From Paenibacillus sp. W2I17 (GTDB lineage Bacteria; Bacillota; Bacilli; Paenibacillales; Paenibacillaceae), in NCBI RefSeq assembly GCF_030815985.1, contig NZ_JAUSXM010000001.1:2852001-2916000 (forward strand): DNA of 64,000 nucleotides, written 5' to 3'. A model generated the notes under the pieces. The model was not told the DNA's origin, ran no database searches, and saw only the letters and a program-made list of their open reading frames with translations. A program made the position numbers and the translations under genes. Shown one piece after another: positions 63,888 through 64,000 of this stretch (its first letter is position 1; every line of letters starts with the position of its first letter).

Positions 63888-64000
63888 TTCAGCCTCCGTT
63901 TACGATAGATAAGACACATATTATACACTAGAAGCTATACTCTGTGTTATCCAAGAGAAGGAAAGAACCGTCTGGGCTATAGTCTCTCTCTCTTGCATTC

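Overview
The window looks like chromosomal DNA of a Paenibacillus-type firmicute. The grounds are strong AGGAGG-type ribosome binding sites with several GTG starts, YesM/YesN two-component pairs next to LplA/LplB-type sugar transport genes, an SLH-anchored surface protein, a Spo0E-like peptide, DUF4179 anti-sigma and DUF3885 proteins, and the general protein flavour. No rRNA, tRNA or CRISPR array was seen.

Layout. 1-6.3 kb: sugar ABC permease (partial), YesM-type sensor kinase, YesN-type regulator and a large solute-binding lipoprotein. 6.4-7.3 kb: small sporulation-type and hypothetical genes. 7.4-12.2 kb: AT-rich accessory island read leftward (minus strand): decayed tyrosine recombinase, an attI-like junction, then single-gene units separated by ~125-160 bp structured repeats. 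12.2-14 kb: graveyard of gene fragments. 14.1-16.2 kb: nagA and its DeoR-type regulator. 16.2-18.6 kb: run of frameshifted genes. 19-21 kb: small genes with another structured repeat and a collapsed copy of the recombinase. 21-24.7 kb: Fur-boxed iron-siderophore operon. 24.7-29.6 kb: small genes. 29.7-38.6 kb: sugar ABC transporter with GntR/LacI regulator and an SLH surface protein, with multi-hairpin repeats between. 38.8-39.5 kb: third recombinase relic. 39.5-43.9 kb: B12/radical SAM protein and RecQ. 44.3-51.3 kb: surface glycan or glycoprotein cluster. 51.5-64 kb: housekeeping genes (RluA-type pseudouridine synthase, YpsA, SpeD, orphan FlgB, GNAT-NUDIX fusion, AraC regulator, ankyrin protein, ECF sigma/anti-sigma pair, S66 peptidase, split ThrE exporter, DUF2569).

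Most interesting system: the 7.5-12.1 kb island behaves like an integron. Three complete cassettes, each one promoterless-looking gene plus one long imperfect palindrome, lie head to tail downstream of a tyrosine recombinase relic. The sequence at the start of each cassette is complementary to the outer arm of that same cassette's repeat, extending beyond the core. That is what excision and insertion of circular cassettes through attC sites would produce. The recombinase fragment lacks the IntI-specific insertion and is Xer-like. Two further relics of the same recombinase, at 20.7-20.96 kb and 38.8-39.2 kb, carry the same conserved upstream hairpin. The 20.7 kb relic is again followed by a gene and a repeat of the same family. 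This suggests an integron-like cassette system in a firmicute that has been copied and has decayed several times in this region.

Many starts were moved from the longest frame to the codon with a proper ribosome binding site; this is stated per gene. Function calls are by motif reading only; no database search was possible.
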